DNA from: Rhizobium mongolense subsp. loessense
Lineage (GTDB): Bacteria; Pseudomonadota; Alphaproteobacteria; Rhizobiales; Rhizobiaceae
NCBI RefSeq assembly: GCF_900099775.1
Contig: NZ_FMTM01000005.1
Span: 248,001-312,000, forward strand
Length of the DNA: 64,000 nt
Direction of reading: 5' to 3'
In this document: piece by piece, positions 45,207 through 54,819 of the stretch
How the letters are laid out: the number at the start of each line of letters is the position of its first letter
Numbering within the stretch: position 1 is the stretch's first letter
Translations under genes and position numbers: made by a program
The notes under the pieces: model-generated
Databases searched by the model: none
What the model was told of the DNA's origin: nothing
The model's input: only the letters and a program-made list of their open reading frames with translations

Positions 45207-45887
45207 ATGAAGTCTGCGACGAGATCGGACAGTACGCCATTTTTTGGCGTGGTTCATGCGAATGTGTTTCCGCCGACTGGCGGGATCATGAAGCGGGCAT
45301 TCGATATCACGGCTGCCTCGCTCGGGCTCCTTTTCCTGAGCCCGATTTTTCTGATGGTGATGCTGCTTGTAAAGCTCTCCGACAAGGGGCCGGCTTTCTA
45401 TGGGCATCGCCGTATCGGCCATAATGGCCAGGAGTTCCGTTGCCTGAAGTTCCGGACCATGGTCGTCAACGGCGACAAGGTCTTGCAGGAGCATCTGCGC
45501 AGCAATCCGAAGGCGATGGAAGAGTGGCGTGCTACGCGAAAACTGCAGGACGATCCGCGGGTCACCACGGTCGGAAGCGTGCTTCGCAAGCTCAGCCTTG
45601 ATGAACTGCCACAGCTCATCAACATCCTTCGCGGCGAAATGAGTGTTGTCGGGCCGCGGCCCGTCGTTCTTGATGAACTGGAACTCTACGAGTCTTCGGC
45701 CGTCTACTATCTACAGGCGCGCCCGGGTCTTACCGGACTTTGGCAGATCAGCGGGCGCAACGATGTGTCCTATGCTGCCCGCGTGGCTTTCGACACCCAC
45801 TACGTCGAAAACTGGTCGCTCATCCGCGATGTGAAGATCATTGCACAGACGATTCCCGCCGTCTGCATGCAGCGCGGCAGCTACTGA
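45207..45887 (+). CDS. exoY: ExoY: undecaprenyl-phosphate galactose phosphotransferase
   Basis: 226 residues, one N-terminal membrane helix (about 28-55: MKRAFDITAASLGLLFLSPI) and the bacterial sugar transferase domain: FRCLKFRTMVVNGD, DDPRVTTVGSVLRKLSLDEL, GEMSVVGPRPV and RPGLTGLWQISGRNDVSYAA. It transfers galactose-1-phosphate to the lipid carrier, the first step of succinoglycan synthesis. It lacks the large N-terminal region of WbaP-type enzymes, as expected. First gene of exoYFQZ. Confidence 0.95.
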   Translation: MKSATRSDSTPFFGVVHANVFPPTGGIMKRAFDITAASLGLLFLSPIFLMVMLLVKLSDKGPAFYGHRRIGHNGQEFRCLKFRTMVVNGDKVLQEHLRSNPKAMEEWRATRKLQDDPRVTTVGSVLRKLSLDELPQLINILRGEMSVVGPRPVVLDELELYESSAVYYLQARPGLTGLWQISGRNDVSYAARVAFDTHYVENWSLIRDVKIIAQTIPAVCMQRGSY

Positions 45888-45963
45888 GAAGCCGCTTCCA
45901 TATACGCCAAGTAACGTACGGTACTGCTTTTGGCTTGCCGTGCCGATTTACGAGGAAGACTGA

Positions 45964-47229
45964 ATGAGAGAAATCCTGTTGCGCCGCAACCTGCTTGGAA
46001 ATTCCTTTATGCACGGCCTCGCTTTCGTTGCGGGGCTTAGCATATTGATCGGGTCCTCCGGCTTTGCCCGGGCTGCCGACTACCAGCTCGGCACCATGGA
46101 CAAGCTGCGCATCCGCGTTGCCGAATGGCAAACGGCGGAAGGCGCGATCCGCGACTGGTCAGTGGTGAGCGGCGATTACACGATCGGCCCCTCAGGCAGT
46201 CTTTCATTGCCCTTCGTCGGCGACCTCCCGGCCTCCGGAAAGACGACGGATGCAATCGCGCAGGAAATCGGGGTCGCGCTGCAGAAGCAGTTCGGCCTCA
46301 AGGACCGGCCGTCGGCGTCCGTCGAACTTGCCCAGTTCCGGCCGGTCTTTTTGACCGGCGATGTGGAAAACCCCGGCGAGTATCCATTCGCACCCAATCT
46401 GACAGTCGTGAAGGCCGTTAGCATTGCCGGCGGCCTGCGGCGGGCCGATGCCGGCCAACGCTTTGCCCGCGATTTCATAAACGCCAAGGGCGACGCCGTC
46501 GTCTATACGACGGAGCGCAACCGGCTCATTGCTCGCAAGGCGCGGCTGCAGGCGGAAACCTCCAAGAGCGACACGATCGAAATGCCAAAGGAGCTCAAGG
46601 ATCTGCCCGAGGCAAAGTCCCTCCTTGCCAGCGAAATGGCATTGATGAACACACGCAAGAAGCGGCTCACGCTGCAGCTTCAGGCGCTGGACGACCTGAA
46701 ATCGCTGCTACAGGCCGAAATCGAATCTCTCGGCAAGAAGACCGAGACGCAGACGCGCCAGCTCGAGCTTGCGAAGGAGGACCGCGACAAGGTCGAAAAC
46801 CTGGCCGAGAAGGGCCTTGCGCTCAGCGCCAGAAAGATGGCCGCCGAACAGCGTGCCGCCGATACCGAGGCTACCCTTCTCGATATCGATACCAACATCT
46901 TGAAGGCCAAGCAGGACATCAGCCAGGCCAATCAGGACGAGATCACCCTGCGCAACGACTGGGACGCCAAGCTGTCGCAGGAACTGCAGGACACCGAATC
47001 CGAACTCGATACGCTCAACCTGAAGATTGCCACCAGCGATGCGCTGATGTCGGAAGCATTGGCGCAATCGAACGACGCCGCTCGTTTCGACCCTCAAAAT
47101 GCCGCCAGCATCAGCTACTCCATCGTGCGGGAGATTGACGGCCAGTCGAAGGAAATTCCTGTCACGGAAAATAGCACATTGCAGCCGGGCGACCTGATCA
47201 GGGTCACGGCCGGGGTTGCGATGAGATAG
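45964..47229 (+). CDS. exoF: ExoF: outer-membrane polysaccharide export (OPX/Wza-like) protein
   Basis: 421 residues; signal sequence within 1-38 (AFVAGLSILIGSSGFARA then AD). The Poly_export domain (YQLGTMDKLRIRVAEW, YTIGPSGSLSLPFVGDLPAS) and an SLBB-like region (VFLTGDVENPGEYPFAPNLT, VVKAVSIAGG) are followed by a long charged coiled coil (about 195-360) and a C-terminal second SLBB-like stretch. ExoF-type proteins act with ExoP and ExoQ in polymerisation and export. GAGGAAGACTGA before the ATG. Confidence 0.92.
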   Translation: MREILLRRNLLGNSFMHGLAFVAGLSILIGSSGFARAADYQLGTMDKLRIRVAEWQTAEGAIRDWSVVSGDYTIGPSGSLSLPFVGDLPASGKTTDAIAQEIGVALQKQFGLKDRPSASVELAQFRPVFLTGDVENPGEYPFAPNLTVVKAVSIAGGLRRADAGQRFARDFINAKGDAVVYTTERNRLIARKARLQAETSKSDTIEMPKELKDLPEAKSLLASEMALMNTRKKRLTLQLQALDDLKSLLQAEIESLGKKTETQTRQLELAKEDRDKVENLAEKGLALSARKMAAEQRAADTEATLLDIDTNILKAKQDISQANQDEITLRNDWDAKLSQELQDTESELDTLNLKIATSDALMSEALAQSNDAARFDPQNAASISYSIVREIDGQSKEIPVTENSTLQPGDLIRVTAGVAMR

Positions 47230-47240
47230 CGGAGACCCGC

Positions 47241-48506
47241 ATGCGGATCGCCAAATCGGTGCTGATAAAGCCAGGTGAGAACGAGCTATACGCCATTCCG
47301 GCGGTTGCGCTTTCTCTCTTCTGCTTCGCTTACTCGATCCGCTTCGGGCAGTTGGCGATCCTGTTTTACTATGCCTTGTGGCTGCCGCTCGTCGCCGTCA
47401 ATTATCGCAAGGTGCTCGGTAGCTACAGCCGGTTCATCTGGCTCTTCGCCTTCGCCGGTTTCGCCTTCCTCTCCGTCTTCTGGTCCGCCGTGCCCAGCGT
47501 GTCGCTGAGGGCGAGCATCCAGTATCTGACGCAAGTGGTCTGCGCGCTGATTGCCGTGCGCGTGCTTGATGTGCGGACGCTGACGCTCGGGGTCGTGGCA
47601 GGCGCGGCGGTCGTCCTGCTTTATTCAATCCTCTTCGGCTACTACGAATATGACATGCTGGACGGGACCTATAGTTTCGTTGGCGCCTTCGCATCGAAGA
47701 ACCAGCTCGGCTTTTATGCGTCGCTGGGCATCGTCTTCGCCTTTGCCGCCGTCTTCATTTACGGCGAGCGCCGTTTGTGGATGATGGCATCGGGCATGGT
47801 CGGCCTTATGGCCGCCTATTGCCTGCTTGCCTCGCAATCTGCCACCTCGGTCATCACGACGGCGGCGGTCGTTGCCCTACTGATAGGGTTTCGCGTCGTG
47901 CTCATGCTGTCGCCGCAACAGCGCAAGCTTTTGGTGGTCGGCGGCGGCGTCGCGGCCGTCATCCTGGTGGTCGCGGGCGTCTATCTAGGCGCTGTCGACG
48001 CGGTCTTGGGCATCTTCGGCAAGGATTCGACTCTGACGGGCCGCACTTATCTCTGGCAACAGGGTATTGCGGCTGCGGCGCAAAACCCCGCCATCGGCAT
48101 CGGCTATCAGGCCTATTGGGTTCAGGGCTTCGCAGAGCCTGAGCGGCTATGGAAGGAATTCTTCATCGCCTCGCGAGCCGGTTTCCATTTTCATAATACC
48201 TACATCGAGACCGCCGTGGAACTCGGCCTGATCGGCGTGCTCATCCTTGCTGTCACGATCATCGCGACCATTTGGGGGCATCTGCGCCGGCTGATCGAGG
48301 ATGTGCGCAATGATGAATCCTATTTCCTTTTCGGCGTCACCGTGCTGCTTCTGATCCGTTCTTTCGTGGAGATCGACGTTTTGACGCCCTATAATGTCGG
48401 TACCTTTCTTCTTTATTTTTCCGCAGGAAAGCTTGTCGGCGCGCGCCAGCGCTCGGCGATGGCCAGCCTGCAGCGTTACCAATCCGCTAGGCCTGTTCGT
48501 TCCTGA
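47241..48506 (+). CDS. exoQ: ExoQ: succinoglycan polymerase (Wzy/O-antigen ligase type)
   Basis: 421 residues with about 11-12 membrane helices. The large periplasmic loop region carries TLTGRTYLWQQGIAAAAQNP and HFHNTYIETAVELGLIGVLI, the HNTYIE pattern of the Wzy_C family. ExoQ joins octasaccharide units into high-molecular-weight succinoglycan in the periplasm. The start is 12 bp after the exoF stop, so the genes are coupled. Confidence 0.92.
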   Translation: MRIAKSVLIKPGENELYAIPAVALSLFCFAYSIRFGQLAILFYYALWLPLVAVNYRKVLGSYSRFIWLFAFAGFAFLSVFWSAVPSVSLRASIQYLTQVVCALIAVRVLDVRTLTLGVVAGAAVVLLYSILFGYYEYDMLDGTYSFVGAFASKNQLGFYASLGIVFAFAAVFIYGERRLWMMASGMVGLMAAYCLLASQSATSVITTAAVVALLIGFRVVLMLSPQQRKLLVVGGGVAAVILVVAGVYLGAVDAVLGIFGKDSTLTGRTYLWQQGIAAAAQNPAIGIGYQAYWVQGFAEPERLWKEFFIASRAGFHFHNTYIETAVELGLIGVLILAVTIIATIWGHLRRLIEDVRNDESYFLFGVTVLLLIRSFVEIDVLTPYNVGTFLLYFSAGKLVGARQRSAMASLQRYQSARPVRS

Positions 48507-48549
48507 TTTTTTATCTACGCCGCCGAAAGCGACGTAACGAGGGATATGC

Positions 48550-49557
48550 ATGAAGACCCTGTACGGGATCCAATATTTGCGTGCCTTTGCGGCACTGGCC
48601 GTCGTCGTTTTCCATGCGGCAGAAAGAAGTGGCGGGCACTTCACGATCGGGGCTGCCGGCGTCGACGTCTTCTTCGTCATCAGCGGCTTCATCATGTGGG
48701 TGATTAGCGACCGCAAGCCACTGACGCCGCATCGCTTCCTTGTTGACCGCATCCGCCGCATCGCACCCTCATATTGGCTGGTGACGGCCATCATGATTGG
48801 CGGAGCGATGGCAGGATTGTTTCCGAACCTGCAGCTCGACGCAGGCCACGTCCTGGGCTCGCTCTTCTTTGTTCCTGTGCGCTCGCCGAGCACCGGCGAG
48901 ATTTGGCCGATCCTGGTTCAGGGCTGGACGCTCAATTTCGAGATGTTCTTCTATGTCCTTTTTGCCGGTGCCTTGTTCTTGCCGCGCCAGTGGCGGCTGC
49001 CTTTCCTCTCCGTTGCGTTCGGCTTCTTCGTCGTGGTCGGTCTGATGTGGAAGCCGTCTTCGCCGATGCTCGCCACCTATACGCGGCCGATCATCCTGGA
49101 GTTCCTCGGCGGTGTCTTCATTGCCGAACTGTGGTTGCGGCGCTGGACCGCCGGCAATAGCCTCGGGCTTGGCTGCGTCGGCGCCGCGCTCTGCGGTTTT
49201 GCGGCGATTCACCTGATGGGTGCCGGGTTCGACGAATTCGTATGCGGACCGTTGGCGATGGCGCTGGTGTTCGGCATGGTCTCGCTGGAGGCAGACGGCA
49301 GCATCGGTCGCGTGCCGCTGCTCACCTATCTCGGTGATGCGTCCTATTCCATCTATCTGTGGCATACACTTGCGGTATCGGTTGCCATCAAGGTTGCAGG
49401 AATTCTCGGAATTCCGGGCGGCCTTGCCGTCGTTGCGGCCGTCTGTGGTGGAACGGTGCTCGGGATTGCGGCCTATGAGACGGTCGAGAAGCCCTTGCGC
49501 AAGCTCCTGTCCAACGAAGCACCCAAGCGCCGCCCGCTTGAGCAGCGCCCTTCGTAA
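48550..49557 (+). CDS. exoZ: ExoZ: acetyltransferase of succinoglycan (acyltransferase 3 family)
   Basis: 335 residues, about ten helices. MKTLYGIQYLRAFAALAVVV then FHAAER holds the conserved R/H of acyltransferase 3 proteins; GAAGVDVFFVISGFIMWV and DRIRRIAPSYW are family blocks. ExoZ adds the acetyl group on the third sugar. GAGGG before the ATG. Last gene of the right exo arm; its stop is 1 bp from the stop of the convergent RND permease gene. exoB does not follow, unlike in S. meliloti. Confidence 0.9.
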   Translation: MKTLYGIQYLRAFAALAVVVFHAAERSGGHFTIGAAGVDVFFVISGFIMWVISDRKPLTPHRFLVDRIRRIAPSYWLVTAIMIGGAMAGLFPNLQLDAGHVLGSLFFVPVRSPSTGEIWPILVQGWTLNFEMFFYVLFAGALFLPRQWRLPFLSVAFGFFVVVGLMWKPSSPMLATYTRPIILEFLGGVFIAELWLRRWTAGNSLGLGCVGAALCGFAAIHLMGAGFDEFVCGPLAMALVFGMVSLEADGSIGRVPLLTYLGDASYSIYLWHTLAVSVAIKVAGILGIPGGLAVVAAVCGGTVLGIAAYETVEKPLRKLLSNEAPKRRPLEQRPS

Positions 49558-49558
49558 A

Positions 49559-52500
49559 TCAGGCTGCTTCTTCGACCGGTTTCCGCTCCGGCGCGGCCCT
49601 GCGCCGGAGGCTGCGCAGCACGACATAGAAGGCCGGCGTCAGGAACAAGCCGAAGATCGTGACGCCGAGCATTCCCGAGAAGACGGCAGTACCGAGCGAT
49701 TGGCGCATTTCCGCGCCTGGCCCCGTCGCGATCATCAGCGGCACGACGCCGAAGATGAAGGCGAATGCCGTCATCAGGATTGGGCGCAGCCGCAGATGGC
49801 TGGCCTCGATCGCCGCTTCCACCGGCGTCTTGCCGTCCTCTTCCGCCTGCCTTGCGAATTCAACGATCAGGATCGCGTTCTTTGCCGCAAGGCCTATCAG
49901 CACGATGAGGCCGATCTGCGTCAGGATGTTGTTGTCCATCGCGCGAAGATGCACGCCCAGCAGCGCCGCAAGGATCGCGAGCGGCACGATAAGGATGATC
50001 GCAAGCGGCAGCACCCAGCTTTCATATTGCGCCGACAGGGCCAGAAAGACGAATATCACCGAAAGCGCGAAGATAAAGATCGCTGTGTTGCCGGTGCCGC
50101 GCTCCTGAAAGGCGAGTTCGGTCCAGTTGAAGGTCGTTCCGGGGGGCAGTAGCGAACCCGCGATCTTCTCCATGCTGTCGAGGGCGGTGCCGGTCGACAC
50201 ACCCGGCGCCGGATTGCCCTGCAGCGGTACCGAGACATACATATTGTAATGCTGGACGAGCGCCGGACCGCTCCTGTCCTGGACGTCGATGAGGGTTCCC
50301 AACGGCACGAGCGCGCCCGTCGCCGACCGGACCTTCAGGGCAAGGATGTCGTCCCGCTCGAGGCGGAATTCCTGGTCGGCCTGCGCCCGCACCTGATAGA
50401 CCCTGCCGAAAGCATTGAAGTCGTTGACATAGGATGTGCCCAGATTGATCGACAGCGTATCGAATATGTTCGAGATCGGGACGTTCAGCATGCGTGCCTT
50501 GTCGCGATCGATATTAAGGAAGAATTGCGGGCTCGATTCGGAGAAAGTCGTGAAGACGCCGGTCAGCCCGGGCGTTTGATTGGCAGTACCCATCATCTGG
50601 TTGGCAAGGGCCAGAACCCGCCGCATGTCGCCGCTTTCGAGGTCCATCAGCTGCATCTTGAAGCCGCCGGAATTGCCGATACCCCTGACCGACGGCGGCG
50701 GGATTGCAATGATGAAGGCTTCCTGGATGCTCTGCAGGTTTTGGTAGAGCTGACCGATGATCCGGCCGGCGCTCAGCCCCTGCTCAAGCCTGTGTTCGAA
50801 GGTGTCGAAGGGTGCAAAGACAACGCCCTGATTGGAGGCGTTGGTGAAGGTGGCGCCGCTGAAGCCTGCAAAGGCCACCGCGTGAGAGACGCCAGGCGTG
50901 TTGCGGATGACTTCCGCCGCCTGCTGCACGACGGCATCGGTCCGGTTGAGCGAGGCGCCCTCGGGCAATTGGACGACGACGATTGCATAGCCCTGGTCCA
51001 TATTGGGGATGAAGCCACTCGGGACGATTCGGCCCATGTAGTAGGTCGATGCCAGCAGTCCCGCAAATACCAGCAGCGCACAGAACAGGGCGGTCTTTGT
51101 CGCAACGGTGCGGCGAACAATCCATGAGTAGCCGTGGCTCATTCGGTCGAAGCCGCGATTGAAGCCGTTGGCGAGGCCGCGGCCCAGTCGCGTGAACGGA
51201 TTTCGTGTCTCCTTCGCATGTTCTTCGTGCGGCCGCAGCACGAGCGCAGCGATGGCTGGCGACAATGTCAGCGAGTTGACCGCCGAGATTGCCGTTGCGA
51301 CCGAGATCGTCACAGCAAACTGCCGGTAGAACTGGCCGGTAATGCCTGGGATGAAGGTTGTTGGGACGAACACGGCGATGAGTACCAGGGAGATCGCGAT
51401 GACCGCCGTTCCGACCTCGTCCATGGTAACATGCGCCGCTTCCCTCGGCGTCATGCCCTTGGCCAGATTTCGCTCGACGTTCTCGACGACGACGATGGCA
51501 TCATCTACCACGATGCCGATAGCGAGCACGAGCCCGAAGAGTGTCAGCATGTTGAGAGAGAAGCCGAAGGCGAGCAGGAAAGCGAAAGTGCCGATCAGCG
51601 ACACCGGGATCGCGACGATGGGGATGATGGCCGTGCGCCAGGATTGCAGAAAGACCAGCACCACAATTGCGACCAGCACGGCCGCTTCGAAAATGGTCTT
51701 GTAGACCTCTGATATCGACTCGGAAATGAACTCGGTCGGATTGTAGACGATGTCGTAAGCCAGCCCTGGGGGAAAGTCTTTGGCGAGCTGTTCCATGTTT
51801 GCCTTGATTTCGGCGGCGGTAGCGAGCGCGTTTGTGCCCGGACGCGAGAAGATGCCGAGCGCCACCGCCGGCTTGCCGTCGAGGTAGCTGTTGGTCACGT
51901 ATTCCTTGGCGCCGAGCTCGATGCGTGCAATGTCCTGCAACTGTACGAGGCGGCCGTCCTCTGTCGCTTTCACGATGACGTAGCGGAACTGCCGCGCATC
52001 GGAGAACCTGCCCTGCGTCGTCACGGTGTATTGGAATGCGTTTATTCCCGCCGCCGGCGGCCCGCCGATCGAGCCACCCGAGACCTGCACGTTCTGTTCG
52101 CGCAAGGCATCCACCACATCGTTCGGGGTCATGCTATAGGCGGCCAGCCTTTGCGGGTCGAGCCAGATGCGAAGGGCATATTCGCGCTCGCCGAAGATGG
52201 TGAGGTCTCCGACGCCGTCGAGACGCACCAGCACATCGCGGATGCGGCTGCGGGCGTAGTTTGAAACGTAAAGCTGATCGTAGCGGCTGTTCGGAGACAG
52301 GATATGCACGACCATCATCAGGTCGGGTGAACTCTTCGCGGTGGTGACGCCGGTGCGGCGAACCTCATCGGGCAGGCGCGGTTCGGCGATCGCTACCCGG
52401 TTTTGGACGAGAACCTGCGCCGTATCCAGATCGGTACCGAGCTTGAAGGTGATTGTCAGCGACATCGACCCGTCGTCAGTCGAATAGGAGGACATGTAGA

Positions 52501-52732
52501 GCATGTTCTCGACGCCGTTGATTTCCTGTTCGAGCGGCGTTGCGACCGTGTCGGCGACGGTCTGTGCGTCGGCGCCGGGATAGTTGGTGCGCACGACGAT
52601 GGTGGGCGGTGCTATTTCGGGAAACTGCGCCACCGGCAACTGGAAATAGGCGAGGCCGCCGAGAATGAGCAGAACTATGGAGAGGACGGACGCGAATATC
52701 GGTCGGTCCACGAAGAAGTGCGCAAACCTCAT
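49559..52732 (-). CDS. RND multidrug efflux permease (HAE1 family, AcrB/MexB-like)
   Basis: 1057 residues, typical length. MRFAHFFVDRPIFASVLSIV opens a 12-helix permease with two periplasmic loops; the transmembrane proton-relay aspartates are in GIVVDDAIVVVENVERN, and NILTQIGLIVLIGLAAKNAI is the fourth motif. Pumps hydrophobic toxicants out with its adaptor and an outer-membrane channel such as TolC, not encoded here. Its ATG overlaps the adaptor stop as ATGA. Confidence 0.95.
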   Translation of the reverse strand: MRFAHFFVDRPIFASVLSIVLLILGGLAYFQLPVAQFPEIAPPTIVVRTNYPGADAQTVADTVATPLEQEINGVENMLYMSSYSTDDGSMSLTITFKLGTDLDTAQVLVQNRVAIAEPRLPDEVRRTGVTTAKSSPDLMMVVHILSPNSRYDQLYVSNYARSRIRDVLVRLDGVGDLTIFGEREYALRIWLDPQRLAAYSMTPNDVVDALREQNVQVSGGSIGGPPAAGINAFQYTVTTQGRFSDARQFRYVIVKATEDGRLVQLQDIARIELGAKEYVTNSYLDGKPAVALGIFSRPGTNALATAAEIKANMEQLAKDFPPGLAYDIVYNPTEFISESISEVYKTIFEAAVLVAIVVLVFLQSWRTAIIPIVAIPVSLIGTFAFLLAFGFSLNMLTLFGLVLAIGIVVDDAIVVVENVERNLAKGMTPREAAHVTMDEVGTAVIAISLVLIAVFVPTTFIPGITGQFYRQFAVTISVATAISAVNSLTLSPAIAALVLRPHEEHAKETRNPFTRLGRGLANGFNRGFDRMSHGYSWIVRRTVATKTALFCALLVFAGLLASTYYMGRIVPSGFIPNMDQGYAIVVVQLPEGASLNRTDAVVQQAAEVIRNTPGVSHAVAFAGFSGATFTNASNQGVVFAPFDTFEHRLEQGLSAGRIIGQLYQNLQSIQEAFIIAIPPPSVRGIGNSGGFKMQLMDLESGDMRRVLALANQMMGTANQTPGLTGVFTTFSESSPQFFLNIDRDKARMLNVPISNIFDTLSINLGTSYVNDFNAFGRVYQVRAQADQEFRLERDDILALKVRSATGALVPLGTLIDVQDRSGPALVQHYNMYVSVPLQGNPAPGVSTGTALDSMEKIAGSLLPPGTTFNWTELAFQERGTGNTAIFIFALSVIFVFLALSAQYESWVLPLAIILIVPLAILAALLGVHLRAMDNNILTQIGLIVLIGLAAKNAILIVEFARQAEEDGKTPVEAAIEASHLRLRPILMTAFAFIFGVVPLMIATGPGAEMRQSLGTAVFSGMLGVTIFGLFLTPAFYVVLRSLRRRAAPERKPVEEAA

Positions 52733-53901
52733 TGGGCAAGCTCCATGCTTGCAGCTTCCGGCGGGATATCCTCGCGGCTCTGCGGCAGTTCAGTCGTCTG
52801 CGGCGTGACCTTCGCGCCCGGGCGAACGCGCATCAGGCCGTTGACGACGATAGTCTCATTGCCTTCCATGCCTTCGCGGATGACGCGGTAGCCGTAAAGC
52901 CGCGGGCCGGGCCGCACGGGCTTGGTCGAAACCGTGCCATCGTTGCCGACGACATAGACGACCCGCTGGTTCTGGTCGGAGCCGATTGCCTCGTCCGGCA
53001 CGAGAATGGCCTTATAAACGTTGGACGCCTCCACCTGCACGCGGCCGAAAAGCCCAGGCTGAAGCACGAAGTTCGGATTGTCGAAGCGAGCGCGGACCCG
53101 CATCGTGCCGGTCTGGCTGTCGACCCGGTTCTCGGCGAAATCGAGCTTGCCCGTGAACGGCTTCTCGTTGGCATCCGTGATGCTGACCTGCACCTGAAGA
53201 CCGCCGCCGCCCTGCTGAAGGTCGCTGCCGCGCGCACGCGCCGTCTGCGCGAAATTCAGCAGCCGGCGCTCGTCGACGTCGAAATAAAAGTCGATCGGAT
53301 CGAGCGAAACGATCGTCGTCAGCACCGACTGGTCGGCCTGGACGAGGTTGCCGGCGGAGATCAGCCGCCGGTCGATGCGGCCGCTGATCGGGGCGGTAAT
53401 CTTCGTATATTCGAGATCGAGCGTGGCCCGATCTGCCGTGGCCTGGGCGCCGCGGACATTGGCCTGAGCAGAAACCCATTCGCGGCGCCGGTCATCGAGC
53501 GTCGAAACCGACTGGCTGCCGCTAGTGGCGAGTGATTCTGCGCGTTTGAACTGCGCTTCGGCGTAAATCAGTGTCGATTTCGCGACTTCAAGTGCAGCGG
53601 TTGCTTCATTGAACGCAGTGACAAAGGGGCGCTGATCGATGACGAAGAGCAAGTCGCCTTTCTTGACCATCGCGCCATCGGTGAAATGTACTTCCTGCAG
53701 GTAGCCGCCGACGCGTGATCGCACGGTGACCTCGTCGACTGCCGCGAAGCGGCCGATAAACTCGTCGCTGTCCACGACGTCGCGAACGACGGGCTTTGCA
53801 ACCGTGACGGGCGGAGCAGGCGGAGCGTCCTGGGCAATGACGGCCGCGGGAAAAAGGACAATGTAAGTAAGAGCAAGGGCTTTACGAAGAGAGTCAGGCA
53901 T
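52729..53901 (-). CDS. RND efflux periplasmic adaptor (HlyD/MexE-like)
   Basis: 390 residues; signal peptide ALTYIVLFPAAVIAQ at the start without an obvious lipobox. Barrel-sandwich lipoyl parts (GRFAAVDEVTVRSRVGGYLQ, KKGDLLFVIDQRPFVTAFNE), a helical hairpin (about 95-160), beta-barrel and membrane-proximal domains (LVPDEAIGSDQNQRVVYVVG). First gene of the leftward pair; the 453-bp gap upstream is shared with the divergent marR gene. Confidence 0.94.
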   Translation of the reverse strand: MPDSLRKALALTYIVLFPAAVIAQDAPPAPPVTVAKPVVRDVVDSDEFIGRFAAVDEVTVRSRVGGYLQEVHFTDGAMVKKGDLLFVIDQRPFVTAFNEATAALEVAKSTLIYAEAQFKRAESLATSGSQSVSTLDDRRREWVSAQANVRGAQATADRATLDLEYTKITAPISGRIDRRLISAGNLVQADQSVLTTIVSLDPIDFYFDVDERRLLNFAQTARARGSDLQQGGGGLQVQVSITDANEKPFTGKLDFAENRVDSQTGTMRVRARFDNPNFVLQPGLFGRVQVEASNVYKAILVPDEAIGSDQNQRVVYVVGNDGTVSTKPVRPGPRLYGYRVIREGMEGNETIVVNGLMRVRPGAKVTPQTTELPQSREDIPPEAASMELAQ

Positions 53902-54354
53902 AGCGATCCCCCATTCTGGGCGGCCGGTATGCCGCCAAACTTATGCGGTAACGATGCGATTCATATCTGCTGTGTCGAAACCCGGCTTTCCGGCCTTCGC
54001 CTTGCTGCTCTTGTCACGCACCGGCCGTACGGCGGGGGTGCCAGCTTGCAAAAAAGGCCGAAGGTCTGCTCCGGTAACTCTATGAAAACGGACTATAAAC
54101 GTCAGGAGGCAGAAATTGCAAACGCCAATCGCCGGTCGTTTGAGAATCTGGCCTGGATCAAGACCTTCGACGATCAGCTCTGGCCACGCGTCCTTCCAAC
54201 TCGAAAATCCCTGGTTTGAAAGCCGGGCGCAACCGTGTCCTGCGGCATTTTGGCCGCACCTGCGGAATCTGCGGCCAATGATCTTGTGCATTGCACATGC
54301 TCACTATATCTACCAACATTATAAGCACACTTATAAATAGCTGGCATAGCTTTA
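53902..54354. other. Intergenic region between the RND pair and marR-emrAB
   Basis: About 450 bp with no convincing gene. Short open frames here lack ribosome sites and family resemblance; a 45-codon frame from 54080 (MKTDYKRQEAEIANANRRSF) looks protein-like but has no Shine-Dalgarno. The right end is AT-rich and carries the marR operator. Confidence 0.5.
54319..54336. promoter_or_regulatory. Candidate MarR operator
   Basis: Perfect inverted repeat TTATAAG / CTTATAA (7-bp arms, 4-nt spacer CACA), 19 bp before the marR ATG in an AT-rich stretch. Size and place fit a MarR dimer site that would overlap the marR-emrAB promoter. Confidence 0.65.
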
Positions 54355-54819
54355 ATGAGCGCCCATCCGACCCTCGGTTTTGTCCTACACGACGTCGCCC
54401 GTCTGCTTCGCAAGCGGTTCGAGCAGCGCGCCAAATGCCTTGGGCTGACCCGCTCGCAATGGCAAACGCTTGCCTATCTCGCCAACAACGAGGGTATCCA
54501 CCAGGGTGGGCTCGCCGAAATCCTTGAAATCGAGCCGATCACGCTGGTGCGAATTCTCGATAGGCTTGCCGAACGCGGACTTGTCGAACGGCGGCAGCAT
54601 CCGGCTGACCGGCGCGTCTGGCTTCTTTACATGCGTGACGAGGCCTTGCCGCTGCTTGCGCAAATGCGGGTGATCGGAGAAGCCACGCGCGGCGAAGCCC
54701 TCGACGGCGTCTGCGCCGAGCAGCGTGAACAGCTCTTTCAAATCCTATCGCTGATGAAAACAAATCTAGTGCAGGCGTGCCGTACACCGGCCGCCGGGAA
54801 TGAGCAGAACCATGGCTGA
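54355..54819 (+). CDS. MarR-family transcriptional regulator
   Basis: 154 residues. Winged helix core: LGLTRSQWQTLAYLANNEGI, HQGGLAEILEIEPITLVRIL, DRLAERGLVERRQHPADRRV and WLLYMRDEALPLLAQM with the DRR wing tip. Its stop overlaps the emrA start, so it is the first gene of the marR-emrA-emrB operon and probably represses it until an exported compound binds; it may also affect the divergent RND pair. Confidence 0.93.
   Translation: MSAHPTLGFVLHDVARLLRKRFEQRAKCLGLTRSQWQTLAYLANNEGIHQGGLAEILEIEPITLVRILDRLAERGLVERRQHPADRRVWLLYMRDEALPLLAQMRVIGEATRGEALDGVCAEQREQLFQILSLMKTNLVQACRTPAAGNEQNHG

Noticed and set aside
53929-54291. Short frames on both strands in the RND/marR gap
   Set aside because: No ribosome sites, no recognisable domain; overlapping frames on opposite strands cancel as evidence.
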